The translations under genes were made by a program, and so were the position numbers. A stretch of 64,000 nucleotides of DNA from JBKBUF01 sp046290815. Its GTDB lineage: Bacteria; Bacteroidota; Bacteroidia; Cytophagales; Cytophagaceae. The notes under the pieces were generated by a model. That model saw only the letters and a program-made list of their open reading frames with translations. It was not told where the DNA came from and searched no databases. Within the stretch, counting starts at the first letter, position 1, and every line of letters starts with the position of its first letter. The stretch covers positions 1-64,000 of the forward strand of contig JBKBUF010000028.1 of assembly GCA_046290815.1 (NCBI GenBank), read 5' to 3'. Positions 34,218 to 44,164 of this stretch are shown here, one piece after another.

Positions 34218-35353
34218 TGTTTCAGAATATGAAAGCGAGCATACTTTCAGCTTTGGTGCTGGCCTTCGCCGGATTTGGAGATGCATTCTTGTACAGTGTG
34301 CTTCCGGTAAACGCCTTGCATATGGGTATACCTGTTGTCTGGATAGGTTTTCTACTTTCCATTAACAGGTTTATCCGACTGGTTTCAAATCAGGCTTTTG
34401 CTTTTTTATTTGGGATTTATGGTTTTAAAACCATCACTATTATTGCCGCTGTATTTGCTGTACTGACCACTCTGGTCTATGGCATCACCTCAAGTCTTTT
34501 TCTTTGGATTGCTGCAAGGATCATCTGGGGATTTTGCTATTCTGCTCTAAGGATAAGCTCCATCAGTTATGCGCTGGAAAATACAAGACAAGGATTGCAC
34601 CTGGGTGTAAATAGAGGACTGCAGGAAGTAGGACCTATATTTGCATTGCTAGCAGGTCCGATATTATTACAATGGACAAGTGTGAGTACAACCTTTATCA
34701 TTCTGTCAATATCATCTGCTGTATCTGTCATCATTGCTTTTAAGCTTCCGGAAATACAGAAGGAGCCTATGAATTATTCATTCAGCTTTAACTTCCTTCC
34801 TTCAAGCTTTAATTTTTTAACCTTTCTGTCATCTCTTATCGTTCAGGGTTTGCTGGTGGTGGTAATTGGCCGCTTATTTTTAGATGAAGATAATTCTTTT
34901 GTTGTACTTACGGCTTTGACTTCATTCTATTTAGTATATCGGAGAATTTGTTCAATCTTTGTCTCTCCGCTTTCAGGGTGGTACGCCGATATATTTGGTA
35001 TACAGAAAGTTTATTTGATCTCCATCGTTTGCGTGATTATTGGCTTAATTTTCATTTCTGCAGGTTATTCAAAAGTTGGCATACTAACGGCCTTTACCTT
35101 TAACAGTATAAGTTCTGCCCTGTCTCCCGGCGGCGCAACTCTTGGTTCTTATAACCAGATAAAAGCTGTAGCGTTAAATAATACCTGGAGTGATACCGGA
35201 GCAGCAATCGGAGCTTTAATTGCCGGTTCAATTCTCCATCTGAATGACCTTCAACCCGTTTTTTGTATTGCAACATTGGGGTTGCTATTGGCTTTTATCT
35301 TTCATATTTTAATAACAAAAAATAAAACAACTGTACTAATAGAATGGAAATAG
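34217..35353 (+). CDS. MFS exporter of the arsenic-type operon
   Basis: A 378-residue inner-membrane transporter with about 12 hydrophobic segments; SINRFIRLVSNQAFAFLFG and the G-R repeats fit the major facilitator superfamily. The ATG overlaps the preceding stop as TGATG; an in-frame upstream TTG inside the flavoprotein gene is rejected. With the thiol-tailed oxidoreductase it probably exports an oxidised or organic arsenical, but other soft-metal compounds are possible. It overlaps the sigma factor gene by 10 bases. Confidence 0.75.
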   Translation: MFQNMKASILSALVLAFAGFGDAFLYSVLPVNALHMGIPVVWIGFLLSINRFIRLVSNQAFAFLFGIYGFKTITIIAAVFAVLTTLVYGITSSLFLWIAARIIWGFCYSALRISSISYALENTRQGLHLGVNRGLQEVGPIFALLAGPILLQWTSVSTTFIILSISSAVSVIIAFKLPEIQKEPMNYSFSFNFLPSSFNFLTFLSSLIVQGLLVVVIGRLFLDEDNSFVVLTALTSFYLVYRRICSIFVSPLSGWYADIFGIQKVYLISIVCVIIGLIFISAGYSKVGILTAFTFNSISSALSPGGATLGSYNQIKAVALNNTWSDTGAAIGALIAGSILHLNDLQPVFCIATLGLLLAFIFHILITKNKTTVLIEWK

Positions 35354-35910
35354 CAGGCATACATAAGGACTTCCATAAATTGTTATACAATTTTATCGTC
35401 AAACGTGTAAAGGATAAATCTGATGCAGAAGATATCCTGCAGGAAGTATTTATAAAAATTGCTACAAAAATTGATTCTCTGGACGAAGATGAAAAATTGA
35501 AAAGCTGGATTTTTACTATAGCCCGTAATACGATCATCGATTATTACCGGAAGAACTCCAACAACACCATTACTGAAATTACGGAAAAAATTAAGGATGA
35601 ATTTTCTGAAGTGGAAGACAATGATGCTACCAAAGGCATGGATAAATGTCTTGCTGGCTTTATCCAAAAATTACCGGATGAATACCGTGATGTGATTATT
35701 GACTCAGAACTAAAAGGTATTAAACAGAAAGATCTGGCTGTAAAATATAATATTGCCTATCCCTCTCTCCGGTCCAGGGTGCAAAGGGGAAGATCCCGGT
35801 TGAAGGCTATGCTTCTAAATTGTTGTAAAATTAAATCAGATAGCAGAGGGAATATAATAGATGTGGAATCCAAAAATCCATGCGATGGCGAGGAAGGAAA
35901 CTGTGGTTAG
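35344..35910 (+). CDS. sigZ: SigZ-type ECF sigma factor with a Cys-rich tail
   Basis: A 188-residue sigma-70 family protein: region 2 (DAEDILQEVFIKIATKI ... SWIFTIARNTIIDYYR) and region 4 (LPDEYRDVIIDSELKGIKQKDLA ... YPSLRSRVQRGRSRL). The tail LLNCCKIKSDSRGNIID and CDGEEGNCG is like SigZ and could sense metal or thiol stress directly, since no anti-sigma gene follows. It is the third gene of the operon and probably drives its own transcription. Confidence 0.85.
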   Translation: MEIAGIHKDFHKLLYNFIVKRVKDKSDAEDILQEVFIKIATKIDSLDEDEKLKSWIFTIARNTIIDYYRKNSNNTITEITEKIKDEFSEVEDNDATKGMDKCLAGFIQKLPDEYRDVIIDSELKGIKQKDLAVKYNIAYPSLRSRVQRGRSRLKAMLLNCCKIKSDSRGNIIDVESKNPCDGEEGNCG

Positions 35911-35987
35911 TAAAAATATTTGCATCATTTCATAAAACTTCCGTCTATAAGAGTGAAATAAATATTCACTCTTAAAATTCAAAGACC

Positions 35988-36200
35988 ATGAAAAATCAAA
36001 TGATCGAATCTCTTGAGAAACTGACCTTCACTAAAGGGCCTGTTAGCGAAACAAAAACGGAAGGATGTTGCGGCGGAGCACCAATTTCAAATAAACACGC
36101 TTGTTGCAAATTAGATGAAGAAAAAAAAGCCGAAGGAGAATCCGGCTGTGGTTGTAATGCTCCGTCTGAAAGCAAAGCCCCAAAATCTTCTTGTTGCTAA
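35988..36200 (+). CDS. Small Cys-rich putative metal-binding protein
   Basis: A 70-residue protein with ten cysteines: GCCGGAP, HACCK, SGCGCNAP and a final SSCC. No signal peptide. It lies 77 bases after sigZ and before a terminator. It resembles in style the Cys-rich tail of the flavoprotein in the same operon and is probably a metallothionein-like buffer or thiol chaperone for arsenic or copper-like metals. Confidence 0.7.
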   Translation: MKNQMIESLEKLTFTKGPVSETKTEGCCGGAPISNKHACCKLDEEKKAEGESGCGCNAPSESKAPKSSCC

Positions 36201-36220
36201 GGAATGTAACTACTAACAGA

Positions 36221-36258
36221 TCTTTATAAAAAAGCCTCCGCGTTTTTTTTATAAAGAT
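36221..36258. terminator. Terminator after the arsenic-type operon
   Basis: TCTTTATAAAAAA pairs with TTTTTTATAAAGA around GCCTCCGCG; A and T runs are present on both strands. It lies between convergent genes and could end transcription in both directions. Confidence 0.7.
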
Positions 36259-36315
36259 TTTTTTTGCAGAAGAAAGATTATACCTGGATAAATGTTGAAA
36301 TAATAGCGGCAAATT

Positions 36316-37392
36316 TTATACAAAAGGACTTTGATCCTTTAGCTTGTCGGCCACGTTCGTTTTAATGAAATCAACCATTTTCTGGGCAGATTCGGATGAG
36401 AATAAGATCTCCTTTGTTTGCAGCAAATCTGATGAAAAAATATCCGGATCTTCAGTTTGTTCCTGCGATTGGCCAATACTCATACATTCTATAAGCTGAT
36501 ATTGATTATGTCTGAAATCATACACAATGAGCAAAGGAAAAATTATATCCGGATTCGTTGGGAAACAATAAAGAAACATGATGTGGTCAAACAATTCTGC
36601 ATCTTCAAAGCCGGTGTACAAGTTTATCTGGTGATACAGATATTTGTAAAATCTTGTTTCAATATTTTCCTTTCCGAGTAGTTCATGCAAAGAGAACAGT
36701 TTCTGCCGCGTCTCCTCGATTGATCCTTTTACAGACTCATAGGTATTTATATGCTTCCACTCTCCGGTCGGTAAATCATAAAATTCAAGCTGGCCTTTTG
36801 CTATGTCCAGTTTGTAGTCCAGCCGTTTATTGCCGGGAGCGATGTAACCTAAATAATAATATTTTATATGGTTGTTTTGACAGTACAACATTTTCTGATA
36901 GATGAGAAACTTCCCAAGGCTATGTTTTTTATAGACAGGAAGGTAGAAGGAGCTTATTCCTGCAGCGCCATTGTTTCCCACATCAAAATATCCTACAGCA
37001 ATCAACCTGTCCTCGTCATACAGGTTAATTTCCATGGTATTGAAAATATTGTAATCTGCTCCACGGTATAGCAGATTTTCCAGAGAATCATAAGTCTGAA
37101 ACGATATGCCTGTTTTGTAAAGCTGAAAAAGCGCCTCCTTTTCCGGACTAATGGATGCCGGTTGTATGCTGACAGTAAATCCGGAGTTAAGCTTCATCAA
37201 TTTTTTAAATCCGGGATCGTTCTGCAACTCCCCCAGTTTCACCCGCAGCCAGATGGACCGGTGTACTATATTACTGATTTCTATATAAGCAGAGGTAAAA
37301 ACCGATTGTCCCATCCGGTACCAACCGGATTCCAGATAACTGTCTAATTGTTCAGGACTGATGGATAAAGGATAATGAGACCTTGCAAACAT
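36316..37392 (-). CDS. Arginyl/leucyl-tRNA-protein transferase-like (ATE/Bpt family) protein
   Basis: A 358-residue protein with the N-terminal half of ATE/Bpt enzymes (SGWYRMGQSVFTS near 22-34) and the C-terminal GNAT-like core (YFDVGNNGAAGISSFYLPV, then SLGKFLIYQKMLY, YYYLGYIAPG) that in this family transfers an amino acid from tRNA to a protein N-terminus. The N-terminal Cys cluster of classical ATE is absent. The last about 110 residues are unassigned. The start is the ATG at MFARSHYP; a TTG 8 codons earlier is less likely. It may be an orthologous N-degron enzyme or a diverged relative. Confidence 0.7.
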   Translation of the reverse strand: MFARSHYPLSISPEQLDSYLESGWYRMGQSVFTSAYIEISNIVHRSIWLRVKLGELQNDPGFKKLMKLNSGFTVSIQPASISPEKEALFQLYKTGISFQTYDSLENLLYRGADYNIFNTMEINLYDEDRLIAVGYFDVGNNGAAGISSFYLPVYKKHSLGKFLIYQKMLYCQNNHIKYYYLGYIAPGNKRLDYKLDIAKGQLEFYDLPTGEWKHINTYESVKGSIEETRQKLFSLHELLGKENIETRFYKYLYHQINLYTGFEDAELFDHIMFLYCFPTNPDIIFPLLIVYDFRHNQYQLIECMSIGQSQEQTEDPDIFSSDLLQTKEILFSSESAQKMVDFIKTNVADKLKDQSPFV

Positions 37393-37634
37393 GAATCGGA
37401 TGAAAATTGTATACAAAGGTAACTAAATTACAGGGGAAATTATTGGCCGGTTAATTTTTTGCAGGACATAAATTATTAAATGATATATAGAAAGTTCATT
37501 ACTTAAGCTGATAATAGAAAAAAAGTCAGTCATTGTTTAATATGCATTGAATCAGGGAACTTTCATTTAGTTACTTCTCAATAAGAATTTCTTCAATTTC
37601 CATTATGTTCTTATTGTAGTGTAAATGGGCTGAC

Positions 37635-40154
37635 ATGAATGATTTCACCGGCAAAACAAGAGATCAATTGATTGAGGAAGTTAAATCTCTTTATAAAGAG
37701 AACAGGTTTTTGCGTGCCCAATCTGAAAAATCGTCCGGTAGTTCTGAAAATCTGGCGAGGGTAATTTTGGATGAAATGTATCAGTTCGTGGCACTCCTTG
37801 ATCATGAAGGGAAAATCCTGGAAGTAAATAAAACTGCTCTGGAGGAAGGTGGTATTAAACTCTATAATATTGCCGGAAAATACTTTTGGGAAGCAGATTG
37901 GTGGAGAGACAATCTGAAAGTCCAGAAACAGCTCGAGGAGGCTATATATCGTTCCCAAAAAGGAGAATTTGTGCGATATGAGGTAGAGATATATGGAGGT
38001 GCTTCAGGTACTGAGCTGATTTGGATAGATTTCTCGCTAAATCCTGTAAGAGGTCAGAACGGAGAAATAAAGTATCTTCTGGCTGAAGGAAGAAATATTA
38101 CCGAAAAAAAGCAGGCGGAGGCGGAAGTATTAAAGCAGAAAGAAGAACTGGAGATCCTTTATAAAAAGCTGAAGGAGTTTGATGAGTTAAAAACCCAGTT
38201 TTTTGCTAATGTAAGCCATGAATTAAGAACACCATTAGCCCTTATCTTAGGCCCTATACGTGATGTGTTAAAAAATAAAGCTCTGAGTGAGGAAGAAAGA
38301 GCTAATTTGGAGGTGGTAGAGCGTAATGCAGGAATACTGTTAAAACAGGTAAATGACTTACTGGATGTTGCCAAGCTTGAAGCAGGCAAAATGAGCATCA
38401 GGTATGTAGAGTCAGACCTGGTACAGTTGGTAAGATTGCTTGCATCAAATTTTGAGGTTCTTGCCAGGGAGAAAAATATAGAATTTGAAGTGCATGCTCC
38501 TGAAAAATTACCGGCACAATTTGATCCTGAAAAGATACAGCGGGTGGCTTTAAACCTTCTTTCAAATGCATTCAAATATACTCCTGAAGGAGGAAAAATC
38601 CTGTGTAAACTTGAAAGCACAGGCAGTAAAGCTGTTTTGTCGGTAGCAGATAGTGGCCCTGGTGTGAATGTGGAAAACAGGAAAGCCATTTTTGAAAGGT
38701 TCAGGCAGCTTGAAGGAGGCTCAACCAGAAAATTTGGTGGTACAGGACTTGGACTTGCCATAGTAAAAGATTTCCTCGAGCTTCATGGTGGTACAATAAA
38801 AGTAGAGCAATCCTCCCAGGGCGGGGCTATTTTTATTGCTGTGTTTCCTGTGCAGGCTCCCCGGGGAACTGAAGTTTATAAAACCGCTGTACAGGAAGCG
38901 GGATTTATTGATGATGTAACAGCACCTGTCCTTAATGAAATACGTCCTGGCGTAAAACAATCACAAAAAATCTCAGACAAACCTGAAACTTATCCTTTAG
39001 TGGTAGTGGTAGAAGATAATCCTGATCTGAATATGTTTATCTCTAAAACACTGTCAGAATATTATCGCGTAGCTTCTGCCCTGGATGGCGAGGAAGGATT
39101 GGAAAAAGTGCGGTCGCTTAAGCCGGATCTGGTAATTTCTGATGTGATGATGCCAAGGATGAGTGGCGATCAGATGGTAGAAGAAATAAGAAAGAATACC
39201 GAACTGGACCATATTCCGATATTGATGCTTACAGCTAAGGCAGATGATAATCTGAGGATAAAAATGCTTTCCGGCGGTGTGCAGGATTATCTTATAAAGC
39301 CATTTTCCGCCGATGAGGTAAAAGCAAGGGTTAAAAATCTTATCTCCATGAAAAAAGCTAAAGAAGCTTTACAGGGTGAACTGAATTCAAAAAACGAAAA
39401 TATTGAAGAGTTGGTCCAACAAACAATTGGGCATAAAAAAGAAGTGGAAAGGAAAAATGTAGAGCTTTCTATTGTAAATAATGATCTGGATAATTTTATA
39501 TATACCGCCTCTCATGATTTAAAAGCTCCGATATCCAATCTTGAAGGTTTATTAAACAGTATTTCAGAAACCCTTGAAAGAAAACTTTCTGAGGAAGAGA
39601 AAGAGATGATTGCAATGATGAATTTTTCTGTAAACAAATTCAGAAACACCATTAATGATTTGACGGATATAAGCAGGATTCAACGTAGCAAGAATGACAC
39701 TGACCTGATATCTTTATATGATATACTCGATGAAGTAAAAAATAACCTCTCGCTCCAGATCAGAGAATGCAAGGCATCTATCCACATAGATCTTAAAATT
39801 AAAGAACTTCAATATTCCAGGAAATATTTAAGAAGTATCTTATATAACCTACTTTCCAATGCCATAAAATATAAGCATCCGGAAAGGGATCCTGTTATTC
39901 ATATCAGGACATATAATCAAGATAAAAGTGTAGTTCTGGAAGTTGAGGATAATGGGCTTGGTACTGATGTAAATAAAAAAGAGAAGATGTTTCAGATGTT
40001 CCGTCGATTACATTCACATGTTGAGGGATCCGGATTGGGTTTATATATAATTAAAAGAATCGTAGATAATTATGGAGGAAGTATTGAAGTAGAAAGTGAA
40101 ATAGGAAAAGGGACTCTTTTCAGGTTATTTTTTCATCCGGGCGAAGATGATTGA
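37635..40154 (+). CDS. Hybrid double histidine kinase (PAS-HK-REC-HK)
   Basis: An 839-residue cytoplasmic protein with no membrane segment. A PAS domain (about 45-155) is followed by a first kinase (NVSHELRTPLALILGP with His near 195, N box near 300, GGTGLGLAIVK), a receiver (VVVVEDNPDLN ... LVISDVMMPRMSG with Asp near 501, LIKPFS) and a second kinase (DNFIYTASHDLKAPISN with His near 627, ending GSGLGLYIIKRIVDN). The second kinase is of the same subfamily as the four kinases further right. The internal receiver may connect the two kinase cores. No stand-alone regulator is adjacent. Confidence 0.9.
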   Translation: MNDFTGKTRDQLIEEVKSLYKENRFLRAQSEKSSGSSENLARVILDEMYQFVALLDHEGKILEVNKTALEEGGIKLYNIAGKYFWEADWWRDNLKVQKQLEEAIYRSQKGEFVRYEVEIYGGASGTELIWIDFSLNPVRGQNGEIKYLLAEGRNITEKKQAEAEVLKQKEELEILYKKLKEFDELKTQFFANVSHELRTPLALILGPIRDVLKNKALSEEERANLEVVERNAGILLKQVNDLLDVAKLEAGKMSIRYVESDLVQLVRLLASNFEVLAREKNIEFEVHAPEKLPAQFDPEKIQRVALNLLSNAFKYTPEGGKILCKLESTGSKAVLSVADSGPGVNVENRKAIFERFRQLEGGSTRKFGGTGLGLAIVKDFLELHGGTIKVEQSSQGGAIFIAVFPVQAPRGTEVYKTAVQEAGFIDDVTAPVLNEIRPGVKQSQKISDKPETYPLVVVVEDNPDLNMFISKTLSEYYRVASALDGEEGLEKVRSLKPDLVISDVMMPRMSGDQMVEEIRKNTELDHIPILMLTAKADDNLRIKMLSGGVQDYLIKPFSADEVKARVKNLISMKKAKEALQGELNSKNENIEELVQQTIGHKKEVERKNVELSIVNNDLDNFIYTASHDLKAPISNLEGLLNSISETLERKLSEEEKEMIAMMNFSVNKFRNTINDLTDISRIQRSKNDTDLISLYDILDEVKNNLSLQIRECKASIHIDLKIKELQYSRKYLRSILYNLLSNAIKYKHPERDPVIHIRTYNQDKSVVLEVEDNGLGTDVNKKEKMFQMFRRLHSHVEGSGLGLYIIKRIVDNYGGSIEVESEIGKGTLFRLFFHPGEDD

Positions 40155-40181
40155 TTTCATATTTAGGATCGGTAGTGCACA

Positions 40182-40655
40182 TCACTTCTGATATTCAATT
40201 TTGGTAATTTTCCAGACAAACTCCCCTGCTCCTGTTTTCACTATAGCTTCATCCCCTACTTCTTTTTTCAGAAGGGCAATTGCCATTGGTGAATCTATGG
40301 AGATGTAATCCTGGGTATCAAAAATTTCATCATAGCCCACTATGCGGAATCGTTTTTTTTCGCCCTTGTTGTTTTCAACTTCTACCCAGGCTCCAAACAT
40401 TACTTTACCTTCCTGAAAGGGAGTATAATGTACAACTTTCAAATCATCAATTCGCTTGCGTAAATAGAGAAGACGTCTGTCAATCTCTCTTAAACGCTTT
40501 TTATTATAATGATAATCTGCATTCTCAGAACGGTCACCAAGACTTGCTGCCCAGGCAACCTTTTGCGTTGTTTCCGGCCTTTCAACCCGCCACAAATGTT
40601 CCAACTCAGCTTTTAATTTTTCCAAACCTTCCGGTGTTATCAGTAGCGTTTTCAT
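40182..40655 (-). CDS. greB: Transcription elongation factor GreA/GreB family
   Basis: A 157-residue protein: N-terminal coiled coil with LGDRSENADYHYNKKRLREIDRR, whose acidic tip rescues stalled RNA polymerase, and a C-terminal FKBP-like part with DYISIDSPMAIALLKKEVGDE. The YHYNKKRLREIDRR pattern fits GreB rather than GreA. It is convergent with the hybrid kinase, 27 bases apart. Confidence 0.85.
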   Translation of the reverse strand: MKTLLITPEGLEKLKAELEHLWRVERPETTQKVAWAASLGDRSENADYHYNKKRLREIDRRLLYLRKRIDDLKVVHYTPFQEGKVMFGAWVEVENNKGEKKRFRIVGYDEIFDTQDYISIDSPMAIALLKKEVGDEAIVKTGAGEFVWKITKIEYQK

Positions 40656-40972
40656 TGTTGATTATTACAGAGTATTGTATGCATTTGACCTTTCTGCAAA
40701 TATAATGTATAATTAGTATTATAGCTATCGTCGTTGTTTGTAAGAGGATGTATATGAAGTGCGATTAAAAGGGTTAGCAATTTGTGACGATTAGCTTTAT
40801 AACTTAATGTCTAAGCGCTTTTGTTGATTTGTCAAAGTAGACTTTTTAGTACGATAAACGGTAACATAGTTGAATACACCTGGCCGCTTTAAACAAAAAG
40901 AGAGAATTTTTGTTTAGTTAACTAAGCTAAAAAAGTAGTAGATTCGAATTTTGGCTATTGACTCTCTCAAAG
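40656..40972. other. Divergent intergenic region
   Basis: About 315 bases between greB and a PAS kinase. A diverged copy of the dispersed repeat (TTGTTTGTAAGAGGATG ... GTGCGATTA) lies at 40728-40770. No other feature recognised. Confidence 0.45.
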
Positions 40973-43900
40973 ATGACAAGCAATTTATCTGATTTTCCTC
41001 ACTTAAAGGCGTTTACGGAGTTTATTTACAATAACTATCTTTATGATTTTATTGAGGAGGTTAGTATAAATTACAGGAACCTAAATGTTCCTCTCCTTAA
41101 GTTTTTCAGGTCAGAAGAGGAACTTCAGCTAATAGTTGAAAACAGCCTGAAGGACTATTTACAAAATTTTGCCTGTGGAAGAGCAATTGAAGCTGCAAAA
41201 ATCTCCATAGAGAATTGGAAGGCCAATAAACTTCCGGGATTTTCCGGAAAGGAAATTACTGTTACTGATCTGGTAATGATTAACAATGCCAGAAAAACCG
41301 GTTTATTAAAGTTTATTAATAAATTTCCCTCAGCAAACGCCAACGTCTTTCCCCTGTTAAAAGAATTAGAGGATTACTATTCCTTTCTTACTGAACTGGC
41401 AATTCAGACCTTTGCAGAAATTAAGCAGGAAGAGGTAATTGAAAGGGAAAACAGGTTGAAGGAAGTCCAGTCATTAGCTAAAGTAGGAAACTGGGAGTAT
41501 AATACTGTTACGGGAGAAGTGAAATGGTCTGAAGAATTATACAAAATATATAACATTGATCCATCCGTAAACCTTTCAGTTAAGGATATTATACCTTATA
41601 TATTACCGGAAGACTTACCTTCATTACAGCAATCTGTTAGAGCAACGGCTCAGACCGGTGGTACTTATATAGTTGAATACAGAATTAAAAGTGCTGACGG
41701 AGAAATTAAGACATTACGTGAAACTGGATATTCTGAAAGAAATGCCAAAGATCAACTTATTTACAGAGGAACAAACCAGGAAATAACTTCACAAAAGAAA
41801 ATAGAGAAAGAATTAAGGGAAAGCGAACACAACTTCAGATTGCTTGCCGAAAACTCTACAGATATTATTTCCAAGCATGCCTTAGACAGTACAATTATTT
41901 ACATCAGTCCTTCTGTCCTGGCAATTACCGGTTACATGCCGGAAGAACTTACTGGAAAAAAAGCATTCGATTATTATCATCCTGAAGACCTGAAAAAAAT
42001 GCAGTTGGCCTATCAGGAGGTAATAGACATCCCGGATGCGACCACGGCAACTTTCAGGTTCAGAAAAAAAGACGGAAGCTATATTTGGTTTGAATCAATA
42101 GGAAAAACCATCAGAGATGAAACTGGTAATCCAAAAGAAATCATTGCTACAAATAGAGATATTACATCCAGAAAAGAGGCTGAGCTAAAACTTATACAAA
42201 GTGAAGAATTGCTTTCAGGAGTTTTGAACAGTTCATTAAGTGGAATCCAATTGTTTAAATCTGTGAAGGATGATCAGGGGAAAATCATAGATTTTGAATG
42301 GTTGCTTGCCAATGATGCAGTATTAAAACTTTGGAATCTTACGCGAGATCAGGTGATAGGAAAGAAATTACTTACTTTGTTTCCGGGAGCAAAAGGAAAA
42401 GATGTTTTTGATAAGTACATTAAGGCCGCCGAAGGTGAAACTATGGCATTTAGACAATACTATAAAGGCGAAGGGCTGGATCACTGGTTTTATATTTTTG
42501 CACAAAAGTATGAGGATGGTTTACTCCTTTCTACCAATGATATCACCACAGAGGTGAAAGCTGAAGAAGAGCTTAAAAGAAGCAATTCTGAACTGGAAGA
42601 AAAGGTAAAATTAAGAACGGCACAGCTGGAGAAACAAAAAGAAGACATCTATTCTGTTTTCATGCAGGCTCCGGCTATGATTGCAATTACACGTGGACCG
42701 GATCTGGTTTTTGAACTGGCCAATCCTCTTTACCTTAAAAATTTAGGAAAGACAAAAGACATTATCGGAAAGCCTGTGCTGGAAGTATTTCCAGAGATAA
42801 AAGGACAGCCTATACATAATATACTGTTTAATGTGTATAACACCGGAGAAAGATTTATGGGAAATGAAGTACTGGTGCCTTTAGATATTAATAATGACGG
42901 AAAAGTTGAAGACATATATTTCAATTTTGTTTACGAGCCTTTAAGGAATCCGGAAGGAAAAGTAGATGGCATACTAACTCATGCAGTAGAAGTAACACAT
43001 CAGGTTAAGGCTCGTATGGAATTGCAGGAAAGTGAAGATCGTTTCAGGACTATGGCTGAAAACATTCCAAATTTGGCCTGGATGGCAGATGCTGATGGTT
43101 ATGTCTTTTGGTATAATAAGAGGTGGTATGATTATACAGGAACCACTTTTGAGCAAATGGCAGGATTTGGTTGGGATTTGGTGATGCATCCGGATGAACT
43201 TCCTGCAATATATGAACAGTGGGTTAAAGCTAAAGAAACCGAAACATTTTTTGAAATGGTGTTTTCTATCAAAGGGGCTGACGGTAATTACAGAGTGTTT
43301 TTAACAAGGAATAGCCCTATCAGAGATAGCAATGGCAAAATTGTAAGATGGTTTGGTACCAATACTGATATTACTGAACTGAGAAGGGCGGAAGAAAATC
43401 TTGAAAGGAAAAACAGAGAACTTTTAAAAATTAACAACGACCTTGATAATTTCATCTATACCGCATCACATGATTTAAAAGCACCTGTGGCCAATATTGA
43501 AGGTCTTCTCTACTCTATGGTGGACATACTTGATGAAGAAACAAAAGCGAATGAAGAATTTCAATCTATATTAACCCTTATAGAAAAATCTATTGATAGA
43601 TTTAAGAATACCATTCTTGATCTTACAGAAGTAAGCAAAGCCCAAAAATCACTGCATGAAGATGTAGAAGAAGTACCTTGTGGTAATATTATTGAAGATG
43701 TGCTTTTTTCAATTCGAAATCAGGTTGAACAATCCTGTGGCAAAATACATGTTGACGTCGCAGAATGTAAGACAGTCAGATTTTCTCGTAAAAACTTTCA
43801 GAGCATTGTGTACAATATTATTAGTAATGCCATTAAATACAGAGATCCGGACAAGACCTTGGAAGTACATGTATCAACTAGCATACAAGGAGAATATTCC

Positions 43901-44116
43901 ATCCTGACTGTAAAGGATAACGGACTTGGAATTTCTGAATCCAATAAAACCAAGCTGTTTACCATGTTTAAACGTTTTCATGATCATGTCGAAGGAAGCG
44001 GTATAGGTTTGTATATTGTAAAAAGAATAGTAGATAATGCAGGCGGAAAAATAGAAGTTGAAAGTGTGGAAAATGCCGGAACTACTTTTAAGATTTACTT
44101 CCCCAACTTTATATAA
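40973..44116 (+). CDS. Multi-PAS sensor histidine kinase
   Basis: A 1047-residue soluble kinase. Residues 1-150 are a helical N-terminal domain I do not recognise; five PAS units begin near 165, 288, 412, 552 and 690 (the second and fifth show FRLLAENSTDIIS and FRTMAENIPNLAWMAD), and the kinase core has DNFIYTASHDLKAPVANIEG with His near 830 and ends GSGIGLYIVKRIVDN. The ATG at MTSNLSDF is chosen over a TTG five codons earlier. No partner response regulator is adjacent; it is a close paralogue of the neighbours in its kinase core. Confidence 0.88.
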   Translation: MTSNLSDFPHLKAFTEFIYNNYLYDFIEEVSINYRNLNVPLLKFFRSEEELQLIVENSLKDYLQNFACGRAIEAAKISIENWKANKLPGFSGKEITVTDLVMINNARKTGLLKFINKFPSANANVFPLLKELEDYYSFLTELAIQTFAEIKQEEVIERENRLKEVQSLAKVGNWEYNTVTGEVKWSEELYKIYNIDPSVNLSVKDIIPYILPEDLPSLQQSVRATAQTGGTYIVEYRIKSADGEIKTLRETGYSERNAKDQLIYRGTNQEITSQKKIEKELRESEHNFRLLAENSTDIISKHALDSTIIYISPSVLAITGYMPEELTGKKAFDYYHPEDLKKMQLAYQEVIDIPDATTATFRFRKKDGSYIWFESIGKTIRDETGNPKEIIATNRDITSRKEAELKLIQSEELLSGVLNSSLSGIQLFKSVKDDQGKIIDFEWLLANDAVLKLWNLTRDQVIGKKLLTLFPGAKGKDVFDKYIKAAEGETMAFRQYYKGEGLDHWFYIFAQKYEDGLLLSTNDITTEVKAEEELKRSNSELEEKVKLRTAQLEKQKEDIYSVFMQAPAMIAITRGPDLVFELANPLYLKNLGKTKDIIGKPVLEVFPEIKGQPIHNILFNVYNTGERFMGNEVLVPLDINNDGKVEDIYFNFVYEPLRNPEGKVDGILTHAVEVTHQVKARMELQESEDRFRTMAENIPNLAWMADADGYVFWYNKRWYDYTGTTFEQMAGFGWDLVMHPDELPAIYEQWVKAKETETFFEMVFSIKGADGNYRVFLTRNSPIRDSNGKIVRWFGTNTDITELRRAEENLERKNRELLKINNDLDNFIYTASHDLKAPVANIEGLLYSMVDILDEETKANEEFQSILTLIEKSIDRFKNTILDLTEVSKAQKSLHEDVEEVPCGNIIEDVLFSIRNQVEQSCGKIHVDVAECKTVRFSRKNFQSIVYNIISNAIKYRDPDKTLEVHVSTSIQGEYSILTVKDNGLGISESNKTKLFTMFKRFHDHVEGSGIGLYIVKRIVDNAGGKIEVESVENAGTTFKIYFPNFI

Positions 44117-44164
44117 TAACCATTATCAGGCTATCTGAATCTGAAATTTACCATTTCTTCAATA

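Noticed and set aside
38159..38761. 200-codon minus-strand frame opposite the hybrid kinase
   Set aside because: It lies entirely antisense to a well-conserved kinase core and has the Ser/Asn/Phe-rich composition of a shadow frame.
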